From: an uncultured Selenomonadales bacterium
GTDB lineage: Bacteria; Bacillota; Negativicutes; DSM-1736; Dendrosporobacteraceae
Length of the DNA stretch: 64,000 nucleotides
Assembly (NCBI GenBank): GCA_946407015.1
Contig: CAMJML010000009.1
Location: 1-64,000 of the forward strand
Direction of reading: 5' to 3'
Shown here: positions 36,601 to 44,221 of the stretch, in pieces
Layout of the letters: the number at the start of each line of letters is the position of its first letter
Numbering within the stretch: the first letter of the stretch is position 1
Translations under genes and position numbers: made by a program
Notes under the pieces: model-generated
What the model was told of the DNA's origin: nothing
Seen by the model: only the letters and a program-made list of their open reading frames with translations
Databases searched by the model: none

Positions 36601-36715
36601 CCGAAATACTTAAATCGCTCGGTTCGGGCTTTGTCTGCTCCGAACCGGATCCTTTATTGACCAGCCAAAGCAGTAGCGAAGATACTCCCCAGCCGACATA
36701 TGGATTCATGGGCAT
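33662..36715 (-). CDS. Large tail-tip protein, gene-transfer-agent gp15-like
   Basis: A 1,017-residue baseplate or central tail-fibre protein. An early hydrophobic stretch (WPMILQGLLMWATA, ILMMFAQWILMWLING) precedes a middle region with WCIDP-type beta folds (REIVDSICEHVNMVRYIDPRTGKLVYKLI) that resembles the Phage-tail_3 domain of gene-transfer-agent and siphovirus hub proteins. The C-terminal third (NPPGRFRMSAHLL onward) looks like fibronectin-type modules. It lies downstream of a BR0599-type gene, as in gene transfer agents. The ATG follows GGAGGTGAGAGC. Confidence 0.7.
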   Translation of the reverse strand: MPMNPYVGWGVSSLLLWLVNKGSGSEQTKPEPSDLSISETKVGTPVPVVLGRTLVKSLMPIYYGDFSAKAYTETYAAHAKFPAWPMILQGLLMWATAPVTGQTVEGTERPHTHPSTGGQTGPPSQEHGHGHKEKIGPEILMMFAQWILMWLINGRNLKTTMQKGFKYYLGYQQLVCWSAPGLRLRAVYLGQNKVWEGDVSRESLNGQPFVIKVNDDELFGGPDEGGGFIGELHVYLGGENQMPDPWMVQQMHADTVQEELRGLTPAYRPFVSIVVPTAYVGKQATIPETWVELQYCPNGLGLGQIDEDANPAELLHEIHVNSDWGLSESPELLDVDSLITVGQKLKTEKLGLTVPISQTGQAREIVDSICEHVNMVRYIDPRTGKLVYKLIRDDYDVATVPIINEKNCETVNYTRLDWSETISEISISYTDRQANYEQSSISDNDPANIEINNGSKATKSYDYPYFTNAENALWAVKRELRQQGYPLASVTIEGNRTLAAYRTGEVLCLNWPPHGISNMLLRITDVDIGDFVDGKVKIEGIEDVFGLEKTEFGFSGSTEWKYGANYPSGVQYMNYLELPWELQQEQDSFVVAMAVKPDAKTMLWQVWRKQGEEWEKTSSMTQWTAAGRLSHSLDKFGAAEDLSGFEIEDLGGVGELPQDPDNIVTARKGGNILVIGSELMAYSTLVHLPNGHFQVKGIIRGIFDTVPVDHAPGEVIYFLEPGTYTNVLLDGPVAQAGLTSSGTYNITTATADADEEFDPKKAKSITTYRRSERPNPPGRFRMSAHLLNNAVSSESLVGDLQLTWVPRSKLTFGAVSQDDQVNYWSGLAFEAPEGTDYLIRVYVGTETVATYAAAEPNFTYSWAQRCKDSRNLTDPTRLVLRSRVNGLESHQAHERTFEWKVPFLTDGCVSAAEAFSRLSAWGSFDRITVPAGASNGEYSVLYKDMPVLILGEKFDTPVLDSIECQDGKWIIANGQMLVINGQNSGNIVQMQEGFTLQQFGKNYRWYGDKLAEVQIGG

Positions 36716-36727
36716 GCTCTCACCTCC

Positions 36728-37615
36728 TCACAGCTCAATGGTGCCGACAAAGCCATTGGTATCACGCTGCACCACCAAGGAATCAATCCAGTACACGCCT
36801 TTGCCGGTCGGATTCTTTTCCGGATCAGTCGGCGCCACATAGGGAAAGCCATTAAAATTCAGCGTGTTTTGAAACTTAAGCGCACAAGTCCGGAACAGGT
36901 GATTGCAGCCGGGCGTCAGCTGAATATCATTGCGCGGCGCCGAAATAAATGGGTATTTCAGTTTAACCCGGTCGCCTTCATGCTCACTTATCATCCGTAC
37001 ATTACCGGCATAATAAAAAGAGCCGCCGGTGAAATAATCGTCCGGATATTCGGCAAACTTAGGTGAATACACATAAAGCCCGGTCACCCGATCCACCACG
37101 GCATCCACCAGCCAATCGGCTTTAACTAACCGGCATTTGGTATCGAAAATCACGTTATTGCAAAAATATTGCCGCTTGCCGGATGGGATCTCCTTACTCA
37201 GCCAGTTTTCCAGCTTTGCGGCCAGATGACACTTGCTGTCCTCGAAATTAGCCTGGCTGACCCGGCCATAAAAAACAACATCTACCTTGCTATGGTCCTG
37301 CTCATGCAGCCGGTAGATTTTGACGGTAACCGGCGTTTCCGGAGGCGGTCCCTGCCACAGCTTGGCAATCATATGATCTTTAGAAACATCAATCACCATG
37401 CTGTCGGTATCGCCTTTACTGGCCGGCTTAATGGCAGGCCGTTCGATATATTCGGCAATATACTTCTCTGACTGGCCACCAGGGAAGATAATCTCCACAT
37501 CCCGGCAGTGCGAAGTATATAAATAGTTCACACCCTGATAGGTAAATTTATAGCATTCGATCGGCTGGCCATCCTGGACTGAATCCTCATAAATTGCAAT
37601 ATTGCTTTCAGCCAT
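36728..37615 (-). CDS. Phage BR0599-family (DUF2163) tail protein
   Basis: A 295-residue protein with the conserved C-terminal cysteine pattern of the BR0599/DUF2163 family: YFCNNVIFDTKCRL, then PGCNHLFRTCALKFQNTLNF ending in GFP. In gene transfer agents and several siphoviruses this protein forms part of the tail-tip hub. The N-terminal part supplies a beta-rich domain. It overlaps the preceding gene by one base, and the next large tail-tip gene begins 12 bases downstream. Confidence 0.8.
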   Translation of the reverse strand: MAESNIAIYEDSVQDGQPIECYKFTYQGVNYLYTSHCRDVEIIFPGGQSEKYIAEYIERPAIKPASKGDTDSMVIDVSKDHMIAKLWQGPPPETPVTVKIYRLHEQDHSKVDVVFYGRVSQANFEDSKCHLAAKLENWLSKEIPSGKRQYFCNNVIFDTKCRLVKADWLVDAVVDRVTGLYVYSPKFAEYPDDYFTGGSFYYAGNVRMISEHEGDRVKLKYPFISAPRNDIQLTPGCNHLFRTCALKFQNTLNFNGFPYVAPTDPEKNPTGKGVYWIDSLVVQRDTNGFVGTIEL

Positions 37616-38829
37616 TATTGGCTCACCTCCGTCATACCAAAAGTCATATTGGCAACATCCGTTGTTTCATAATTGGTTGTTAAAACATCACTGTCGAGCC
37701 GGTACCGGCACAAATACGACAGCATTAAAATATCTTTGGAAAGAAGTGGCTGCTTTAAGGATTCATCCAGGTAGACCTTGCCCAGATCGCCGGACAAATC
37801 CGTCGAGTAACCGGCAATCTTGATCAGCCTGGCTGACCCATCCCGCATAAACGCAATTAGGCTTTTACGCCGCTGGCCCAGGGCGTAATATTTCCAATAG
37901 AGCGGCCATTGGACCAATAGATAGTTTCGGCCGGCCGGTGCATCTTCAGCCAATTCTAAGTCGCTCAACCAGGTGGGTGCCCAAAAGCTTTTCTGCCGGC
38001 CTTTTAAACGACAAAAAAACCGCTGCAGATTGTTAATTTCTGCGCGGCTGGTCGTGATATAGTCAATGGATTTTGTTTCGCTTGGATCAGTGCTTTTCAG
38101 GTCGTAGCGGAAAGCGCCGGTCTGGTTATCCAGACGGTTGGCATTGCGTGAAAAGCTTGCGCTAATATCATCCGTCCATGGCGGCGGCATCATAAAGACT
38201 TCAGCCCCCTGGTACTGCGCAGGGAATCCCTGTCCCCAGGGTAAAGTAAACGGTTCTGCGTGGTATTCATCCATGGCGGCCGGAAACAGCGGTGCCTCCT
38301 GGTCCATGATGAGCTCCACATTGATCTGCATGGTCGTTAGCGCAGAATGCACGTTAACATATTTATCTTCCTGCTGCAGCACGCCCCAGCCAACCGGGCA
38401 TATGGCAGCCTGGCCACGGTGCCAGTTTTCTTCAAGCTCTTTGCCGATTGCGATTGTCCCATCACTGGCCAACCCATTAAGCCGAAATACTTCGCCACCA
38501 AGGTTGTCATTTTGCCACAACATGACGCCGCTGACACCACGATAGCCCCATAATTTGTCCGGCTGCACCGCTAGAACGGACGTCCCGGCCGGAGCATTTG
38601 TGGTCAGTGCGGCCGCTGCATGCCAGAGTGGAAACTGCAGCAGCTGCGTTTGCTGGCTGTAGGTTAAAGCCCTTAGGTATTGGCTTTGCCAGGTCTTTAT
38701 GCCGATATATTCATAACTGAGGTACCGGCGCGGTACCGGTCTTAAGGCTGCCCGTTGTTCGGTGCCATCCCAAGACCGGTGAATCTGTGTTAAGAATTCC
38801 AAGGTTTCAGATAGTTGTGCGTCTGCCAA
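37615..38829 (-). CDS. Tail-assembly/tail-tip protein, unassigned
   Basis: A 404-residue protein. The start is taken as a TTG with GGGGGTGAGAAC ahead, just after the stop of the preceding gene; the upstream frame has no ribosome binding site. It has beta-rich segments and a long C-terminal region with FWAPTWLSDLELAEDAPAGR, a feature seen in tail-tip proteins beside BR0599 genes (DUF2460-type). Function is inferred from its place between a 301-residue tail gene and the BR0599-type gene. Confidence 0.65.
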   Translation of the reverse strand: MADAQLSETLEFLTQIHRSWDGTEQRAALRPVPRRYLSYEYIGIKTWQSQYLRALTYSQQTQLLQFPLWHAAAALTTNAPAGTSVLAVQPDKLWGYRGVSGVMLWQNDNLGGEVFRLNGLASDGTIAIGKELEENWHRGQAAICPVGWGVLQQEDKYVNVHSALTTMQINVELIMDQEAPLFPAAMDEYHAEPFTLPWGQGFPAQYQGAEVFMMPPPWTDDISASFSRNANRLDNQTGAFRYDLKSTDPSETKSIDYITTSRAEINNLQRFFCRLKGRQKSFWAPTWLSDLELAEDAPAGRNYLLVQWPLYWKYYALGQRRKSLIAFMRDGSARLIKIAGYSTDLSGDLGKVYLDESLKQPLLSKDILMLSYLCRYRLDSDVLTTNYETTDVANMTFGMTEVSQ

Positions 38830-38833
38830 GTTC

Positions 38834-39739
38834 TCACCCCCACCACGGCGACAAGTCAAAGGTCCGGTTCTTACTGCTTATATTGCGGCCCTGGACAAAC
38901 CATTGAAAGATTGGATAGAGCATCCACGGTTCAAAGACCGGGGCCGACCCCTGGAGCAGCTTGCCGGCAAATAAATAAATCAAGACAAGCTGACCGGCTT
39001 CAGTCATAAGGCCCTGGTGCGTTATAAGCTGCCGCTGACCGGCTTGGCCTTGCTGGCCAGGCAGAATGTTGATTGGGTACCGGCCGCTTTGTACCAACTC
39101 CCGAATCGCAGCCAACAGAATGCTGCGTGGCTGATATTCCCCATCATAAAGCTCGCCCTGGTCGATCACAATCAGCTGATCGCCGCCATTGGCAATATTC
39201 TCAAGTTCCGATAGCCAGCCGATCATGCGGCAAAAATCAATGTGATAAGAGCCGCTTAGATATTGATCAGTTTCGCCCCAGCGATAGACATCCTGACGGC
39301 TTCCTTTCTGCTGCATGACTTTGGCGGCAACCAGGAAAACATCAAATTCCGCTGAAGCCGATCTTTTTATGACAAACTGTGAGCTTTCAAAGACATCAAA
39401 GGTAATGGCCAGGTCCCTGACAGTTTTGATGCCCGGATGGATAGTGGTAATATGCGAATCGTTTGTAATAATGAGCGCCTCAGCCCCCAGGTCCCAAACA
39501 TAGCTCCAGTCTTCGTGCAACTCGATATATTCTTCCGGAATGGTATAGCCCCAGGGAATGCGCAGCGCATCCAGATCATCACAGGTCAGCTCATTCCCAT
39601 GCTTGACCTGGTCGGCATCAAAACCCAGCTGTCCAAGCGGCTTTATCCGGACATTATAAAAAGGATGCGGAGCTCGCGCTAAACTCGGATTATCAACTGC
39701 AGTTCCCGCTATCTCCATAAACATGGCTCCGTTTCTCAC
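38834..39739 (-). CDS. Tail protein of unknown type (301 residues)
   Basis: A soluble 301-residue protein with no recognised domain. It starts at a GTG preceded by AAAGGAGTGGAGCTGC. It has mixed alpha/beta content and the Trp-rich end NRTFDLSPWWG. It lies between the family of related tail proteins and the tail-tip hub, so it is probably a virion component. Confidence 0.5.
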   Translation of the reverse strand: MRNGAMFMEIAGTAVDNPSLARAPHPFYNVRIKPLGQLGFDADQVKHGNELTCDDLDALRIPWGYTIPEEYIELHEDWSYVWDLGAEALIITNDSHITTIHPGIKTVRDLAITFDVFESSQFVIKRSASAEFDVFLVAAKVMQQKGSRQDVYRWGETDQYLSGSYHIDFCRMIGWLSELENIANGGDQLIVIDQGELYDGEYQPRSILLAAIRELVQSGRYPINILPGQQGQAGQRQLITHQGLMTEAGQLVLIYLFAGKLLQGSAPVFEPWMLYPIFQWFVQGRNISSKNRTFDLSPWWG

Positions 39740-39757
39740 GCAGCTCCACTCCTTTCA

Positions 39758-40858
39758 TTATTGTTTGACCGAAAAGCCGTCATAGCCATAAATACCACCA
39801 CGCCGGGTAAACGGAAAAACCTGGTGCAACTGGCCGGATTCCGGATAGCTGATTTCATAGGTCTGCGCTGGCGCGATGTTTCGTGTAGAAACGAAATAGA
39901 CTCCGGGCACGTATCCGCATTGGCTAAAATTTCTCAGTCCGTCCGGATCTCGCTGCACGTAAAGGGCAAGTGGTAAATTGACCGTAATGCAGTTGAGTGT
40001 GTTCACATTGCGGCCGGTGTCGGTTGGTTCCTGCGACTGCAGATACGCATAATGTGGGATCTTCGGGTCCCAGACTTCTGCTAGAATATCCAGCTTCTTA
40101 ACCGGCAGCCCTAATATTTTCCCGGTAAAGGCATTGCTGATGCCGGTTGTATCGGCTCCGGCGCTGGCCCAAAACACGGCCGGCAAGCGCTGCGGTGCCG
40201 CATCGATGTCGCAGCGCAAGAAGGTGCTGGCATTCTTGGCCATCGCAAAAAGCGGGTTGCTTTCCCCTTCAATATCGACCGGATCAAAGCTTGCCGATGC
40301 CGTAAACATGCTGTAACTGTTACGGCTGCCACTGTAGATAATGCCGCCCGTCCAGGCGCCGATCTTCTGAGTAACGCCAAAGGCCAGGTGTTGAAAAACG
40401 CCTGGAGCATATTCTAAAGATACGACCATCAATGGCGCCGGCAGCGTGATCGCATTCAGGTAAAGGGTATAGCTGCTGCCCTGCTTGACCGGTATGCCAA
40501 TGCCGATGACCTGCTGTGATATGTGTTTGGTGGCGCCAGGCTGATCATACCATTTACCGCTTGGCGGGTTGCTGGTATAGCCGGTGGAACAAGTAAGACC
40601 AATCCCGTAAGCATTGTCGGTATTGGCCTGTGATTCAAAGATTTTCTTACTGTTGGCGCTGCGGAAATTGGCAATCACAAAATCATCACCGGGACTTTTG
40701 ATAGTTAACCGCAACCCGTCGCTGACTTCCCCGCCATCGAGGGGAAGATCGGGCGTTAGGTTTTCTAGCACCGTCCATCCCTGGTCAATGGCAAAATCCC
40801 GGATTTTAAGCAATACATCATCAGGGCTAATTACGTTTTCAACTTTTAAATAGGCCAT
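39758..40858 (-). CDS. Tail-tip protein, QPG family member 3
   Basis: A 366-residue beta-rich protein that shares with its two upstream neighbours an N-terminal helix pair (DDVLLKIRDFAIDQGWTVLE), the WxxQPG motif (KWYDQPG) and the core YLNAITLPAPLMVVSLEY followed by FQHLAFG. The three genes abut one another and look like tandem, diverged duplicates. It may form part of the host-binding apparatus. The ATG follows GGAGGATTAAT. Confidence 0.6.
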   Translation of the reverse strand: MAYLKVENVISPDDVLLKIRDFAIDQGWTVLENLTPDLPLDGGEVSDGLRLTIKSPGDDFVIANFRSANSKKIFESQANTDNAYGIGLTCSTGYTSNPPSGKWYDQPGATKHISQQVIGIGIPVKQGSSYTLYLNAITLPAPLMVVSLEYAPGVFQHLAFGVTQKIGAWTGGIIYSGSRNSYSMFTASASFDPVDIEGESNPLFAMAKNASTFLRCDIDAAPQRLPAVFWASAGADTTGISNAFTGKILGLPVKKLDILAEVWDPKIPHYAYLQSQEPTDTGRNVNTLNCITVNLPLALYVQRDPDGLRNFSQCGYVPGVYFVSTRNIAPAQTYEISYPESGQLHQVFPFTRRGGIYGYDGFSVKQ

Positions 40859-40859
40859 A

Positions 40860-42290
40860 TTAATCCTCCAATCGTATGAGGCAATTCATCTGCCGGGAAA
40901 TCGCCTCGATTGCTGCTTCCTGGGCAGCAATCTCATCCGGATTATTGCTGGTTGTCCGTCCGGACGACAGGCTAAAGCGGCGACCCTCCCAGGCATTGGG
41001 CAGCATCAGGTGCAGCTTGTCATCAATGATGATTTCGCCGTATTGCGCTACGCGGCTGCTCGGCCAATACATGCGCCAGGCGCGTCCAAGCAGGTTCTTG
41101 GCCTGGATGGTTCCCTGCACAAATTCAAGCGGTTCAAGTTGATAGGTTAACAGATCACCCTGCGGCCGGTAGACGTGCGTAGTTCCAATGGTAGCGCTGT
41201 CGGTAGGGCGAATATAATGACCGGTACCTGATCGCACAGGAAAGTCACGAACATGAATATAGCCTGTTAAAACGCCGTTGGTAATGTTAGGATAGGCTGT
41301 TTCGCCCTGACTCCAATTTATAAATGATTGCCAGCGGCCATCCGGCAGCATGAGCTGTACTTGCGACAAAGCCTGGCTGCTATCAACCGGACTGGCTGCA
41401 AAAGTTGGCAGGCCATGCACAAGCGCCCAATTACTCGGTCGGTAATCAAACTGAATTCCCGCCGATACGCTTGGCGATGCCCCTGGAGACAGAATAACAT
41501 CCTTCCCATTTTGGACAGCTCCAGAAGTTCCACCGATGAGAGCAGCCGGTAGGGCATACTCCCCATTATGATACGGCTCAATATATCCTAAATAGGCTAC
41601 ATCCCAATATTCCCGGTTCTTTGTGACCAGGATCATGCGGTGAGCATCCTTGGTAATCCAGTATTCCAGATAACCGGCCAGGGGGCCGGCATAGTCCATA
41701 CCGATCGCCGGAAACCCGGCACCAGGATAGAGCGGCGGCACAAAGGCTTGCAGGTTATTGTTACCGGACATTGTATAATAGATTGGCCTGATGGGAACGT
41801 CCTTAAAAACCATCCCGCCAGGCTGCTCATGCCAGGCTAGCTCCGCTGAATACTGTTTAAAAATCCCCACCCACATAACCTGTGCAGATGCGGCAAAAAT
41901 GTCAATGTCACTAAAACTGTAGGTAATGTTCGGAGTTGTATCGGTGGTCGTCACGCTGGAATTGCTGATTGTAAACGGCGCCCCCGACTTTTTAAGCCCT
42001 TTAAGCGACCAAACAAAATCGGAAGCTAGTACTGATTTTTGCATAAACCAATCTTTATAGGTCTTACCCTTTTCGATGACCCTGGGCATCAGCCCGATAT
42101 AGAAGTGTTCTCCAGATTCAAAGCCATGTGCTTTTAAAATGGTACCACGTGGCCAGGGATCGTTCCGGATGAGTTCCCAGGCATCAGTTCCATGGATCTC
42201 CGCATCAGTGGACCAGGTGATTATTTTGCTGATTAAATCATCAAAATCGTTTGCATATCCGTGTATGTGCGGCATTCTAATCACGCCCAT
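40860..42290 (-). CDS. Tail-tip protein, QPG family member 2
   Basis: A 476-residue protein with an N-terminal DLISKIITWSTDAEIHGTDAW segment, the LAWHEQPGG motif near residue 155, and the core YWITKDAHRMILVTKN...VAYLG. It is the largest of the family and carries a C-terminal extension with GRRFSLSSGRTTSNN. The start is ATG 42290, overlapping the stop of member 1 by 10 bases; ATG 42275 is the alternative, and neither has a strong ribosome binding site, so coupling is likely. Confidence 0.6.
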   Translation of the reverse strand: MGVIRMPHIHGYANDFDDLISKIITWSTDAEIHGTDAWELIRNDPWPRGTILKAHGFESGEHFYIGLMPRVIEKGKTYKDWFMQKSVLASDFVWSLKGLKKSGAPFTISNSSVTTTDTTPNITYSFSDIDIFAASAQVMWVGIFKQYSAELAWHEQPGGMVFKDVPIRPIYYTMSGNNNLQAFVPPLYPGAGFPAIGMDYAGPLAGYLEYWITKDAHRMILVTKNREYWDVAYLGYIEPYHNGEYALPAALIGGTSGAVQNGKDVILSPGASPSVSAGIQFDYRPSNWALVHGLPTFAASPVDSSQALSQVQLMLPDGRWQSFINWSQGETAYPNITNGVLTGYIHVRDFPVRSGTGHYIRPTDSATIGTTHVYRPQGDLLTYQLEPLEFVQGTIQAKNLLGRAWRMYWPSSRVAQYGEIIIDDKLHLMLPNAWEGRRFSLSSGRTTSNNPDEIAAQEAAIEAISRQMNCLIRLED

Positions 42291-43255
42291 TCAATTGCGA
42301 AATATTGATCATTGTCACGCCTGAACACGTTGCAGAACACCTTATACACCTTGTCGTTATAGATAATGCTGTCCTTGGCTGCCAGGTCCTCGCGGTTGCC
42401 GATCCAGTAAACTCCATCAAGCTGCCCGATCAGCCCGACCGGGTGGCTTTCGTATAACAGGAATGGGTACATGATCACGTTTTCGATGGTTAAGGAGTTG
42501 TCATAAACGGTGAGCGTTCTGACCGGCTCAACATTGGTTGGCCATATGCAGAGTTTTTCAAACTTCATGGCCGTATTGTCTTTGTTACGATTCAAGCCGC
42601 TACGCCATGATCCGTCCGGACGCCGGACCCGGAGCGATGTGGTGTTTTCTTCTGCATGATCAACAGGTGCAGCACCGAAATTACCAAGACCGGCATAACT
42701 ATCTGAGCCAGGATTGGTAAAAGCGCTGTGCCCTGGTCCGTTATTGGTCCATATACCGCCCTCGATATATGATCCGCCAATCACCATAGGATACGGGTAT
42801 TGACGCTCTACAGCAACCGGTTTCATTAAACCAAGGTAAGCACATTCAAACTGGCTGGACATTTCAACAATGATAATCACCCGGCTGGTATTGGCGCTGA
42901 TCCAGTACGTCATATAGATTCCGGCCACAAGAGCCAAGGTAGGCAGCTTGGCATGATTGATGCCACCAGGCTGCTCTTCCCAGGTAAGCCCCGGATCATA
43001 GCCGGCAAACCCATTTAGGACTATGTCTTGCTGACCGCTGGCAGCTCCCTGCTTGATTTTAAGGCCAATGTATATGGCGTCCTGCCCATCGCCGACACCT
43101 TTTAAAATAACTTCATCAGATACCTGCTCGACTGCAGCTGGACGCATTAGCTGCCAGCCATTGCCGGTGCCGAATTCAGCTTCGCTGGTTAGAAACGCTG
43201 CTATACTTTGCAAAAGTTCCGGGACTGAATTGGCCGTTGCGTTATGTGTTGCCAA
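42281..43255 (-). CDS. Tail-tip protein, QPG family member 1
   Basis: A 324-residue protein beginning at TTG 43255 with GGAGG eight bases ahead (the GTG at 43264 overlaps that site). It has VPELLQSIAAFLTSEAEFGT, the LTWEEQPGG motif near residue 95, and YWISANTSRVIIIVEM...CAYLG. The C-terminal GQLDGVYWIGN is shared with the 31645-32511 product. Its role is inferred from position after the tape measure region and from being beta-rich. Confidence 0.6.
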   Translation of the reverse strand: MATHNATANSVPELLQSIAAFLTSEAEFGTGNGWQLMRPAAVEQVSDEVILKGVGDGQDAIYIGLKIKQGAASGQQDIVLNGFAGYDPGLTWEEQPGGINHAKLPTLALVAGIYMTYWISANTSRVIIIVEMSSQFECAYLGLMKPVAVERQYPYPMVIGGSYIEGGIWTNNGPGHSAFTNPGSDSYAGLGNFGAAPVDHAEENTTSLRVRRPDGSWRSGLNRNKDNTAMKFEKLCIWPTNVEPVRTLTVYDNSLTIENVIMYPFLLYESHPVGLIGQLDGVYWIGNREDLAAKDSIIYNDKVYKVFCNVFRRDNDQYFAIEWA

Positions 43256-43301
43256 AGGGATCACCTCCGTTTACAGGAATTTATTGGTTTTTGTCGTATT
43301 T

Positions 43302-43320
43302 TCACCTCGAAAGGAGGTGA
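43302..43320 (+). promoter_or_regulatory. Hairpin that sequesters the ribosome binding site of 43326
   Basis: TCACCTC pairs perfectly with GAGGTGA around a GAAAG loop. The 3' arm is the Shine-Dalgarno site of the plus-strand gene, so the RNA would hide it. Confidence 0.5.
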
Positions 43321-43325
43321 TTCTT

Positions 43326-43655
43326 ATGGAACGAAAATCTAGTTTTGTCCAATTTATACAGGCTATTCCGCAAATGATGGAAACTGTTGCAAACAAACCT
43401 CAGAAAGTAATAATTTTAACTGCAAGTGGACTTTTAACCGGAAAAATCGATACGGAAACTACCAACACTTATTTAAAAACATTCGCTAAAGCAGCCCACC
43501 CAAATAATATACAACCATTACTGCCTGGCGATTTGATCGTATTAAGGGATGTATTAATACAGTCACTTTCTACACCTATGCCTCCTACTTCAATTGCAAG
43601 CATTACACTTTCGGCTGATGCAATACTTGGCGTAGCATTTGCGGATGACGTTTAA
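43326..43655 (+). CDS. 109-residue plus-strand moron protein, unknown
   Basis: A soluble protein (MERKSSFVQFIQAIPQMMET) with the strand VIILTASGLLTGKI, a lysine-rich helix and a C-terminal hydrophobic strand. AAGGAGGTGA five bases before the ATG is as strong as a site can be but can fold into a hairpin. The gene points against the late operon and converges with the 43603 gene, overlapping it by 53 bases at the 3' ends. It could be a lysogenic-conversion gene expressed from the prophage. Confidence 0.6.
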   Translation: MERKSSFVQFIQAIPQMMETVANKPQKVIILTASGLLTGKIDTETTNTYLKTFAKAAHPNNIQPLLPGDLIVLRDVLIQSLSTPMPPTSIASITLSADAILGVAFADDV

Positions 43656-43788
43656 GAACCTCTAAGATTTCGTTTTGACTAGTATTAATTTGCCGTTTCT
43701 CAAGTTGCAGCTTGAGGTCGGCATTTTCTTTTTCTAAAAGAATAAGTCTTTGTTCAGGACTTAATTGTGAATTATCTATAAAATGCAT
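43603..43788 (-). CDS. 61-residue coiled-coil protein
   Basis: A short, mostly helical, charged protein (MHFIDNSQLSPEQRLILLEK, then a heptad run ENADLKLQLEKRQINTSQ). The ATG 43788 is selected since AAGGAGG lies eight bases before it. It has no known family and lies between the small membrane peptide and the tail genes. A terminator hairpin precedes it. Confidence 0.5.
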   Translation of the reverse strand: MHFIDNSQLSPEQRLILLEKENADLKLQLEKRQINTSQNEILEVLKRHPQMLRQVLHQPKV

Positions 43789-43819
43789 ATGTTCTACCTC
43801 CTTCATTTTGGGCATAAAG

Positions 43820-43850
43820 AAAGCCCTCGACTTTTTTGTCGGGGGCTTTT
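43820..43850. terminator. Terminator hairpin before the coiled-coil protein gene
   Basis: AAAGCCCTCGAC and GTCGGGGGCTTT flank TTTTTT and end in TTTTAT on the plus strand. It lies just upstream of 43788 and would stop plus-strand transcripts that run through the 43326 gene. Confidence 0.6.
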
Positions 43851-43926
43851 ATAAACTGGTTTTATAAAATAATTTTCAAAACTGCTAGCTGATGACATTT
43901 AATTGCGCCAATTATATAATGTTAAA

Positions 43927-44067
43927 GGGACAGGCTTCGACCCTGTCCCTAAACTGAATAAGGAGGTGATTTCCGTGTGGATTTCTCCACGGGTACTTGT
44001 TTGGCTGATTATTGTACTAGCAATAATCTCACTCAGGCCTAAGCAAGTAGTTATCTTCTTCAGATAA
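43927..44067 (+). CDS. 30-residue hydrophobic peptide behind a strong ribosome binding site
   Basis: After a GGGACAGG/CCTGTCCC hairpin (43927-43950), AAGGAGGTGATTTCC leads into a GTG start at 43975 and codes for a peptide of 30 residues, one membrane span (RVLVWLIIVLAIISL) followed by a basic tail, ending at TAA 44065-44067. A terminator follows at once. Size, charge and arrangement resemble type I toxin peptides or small holin-like toxins, but no antisense RNA has been shown. Coordinates include the 5' hairpin. Confidence 0.55.
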   Translation, partial: GTGFDPVPKLNKEVISVWISPRVLVWLIIVLAIISLRPKQVVIFFR

Positions 44068-44084
44068 CCTCCCTATTCCAATGC

Positions 44085-44114
44085 AAAACGCTCTGTTGAC
44101 GCAGGGCGTTTTGC
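44085..44114. terminator. Terminator of the small peptide gene
   Basis: CAAAACGCTCTG and CGCAGGGCGTTTTG form a stable stem with a four-base loop, followed by a T-rich stretch on the plus strand. Confidence 0.75.
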
Positions 44115-44221
44115 TGTTGTTAACCTACCTTTATTATACCCAATTTGGTGTTTTACACAAGTGTTTCTAGAAATACTTCCAGAAATACTTGCTAAGTTGC
44201 TTGTTAATGGCATGTTAACCT

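Noticed and set aside
29693-43255. A diversity-generating retroelement acting on tail genes
   Set aside because: No reverse transcriptase and no template/variable repeat pair were seen in the window.
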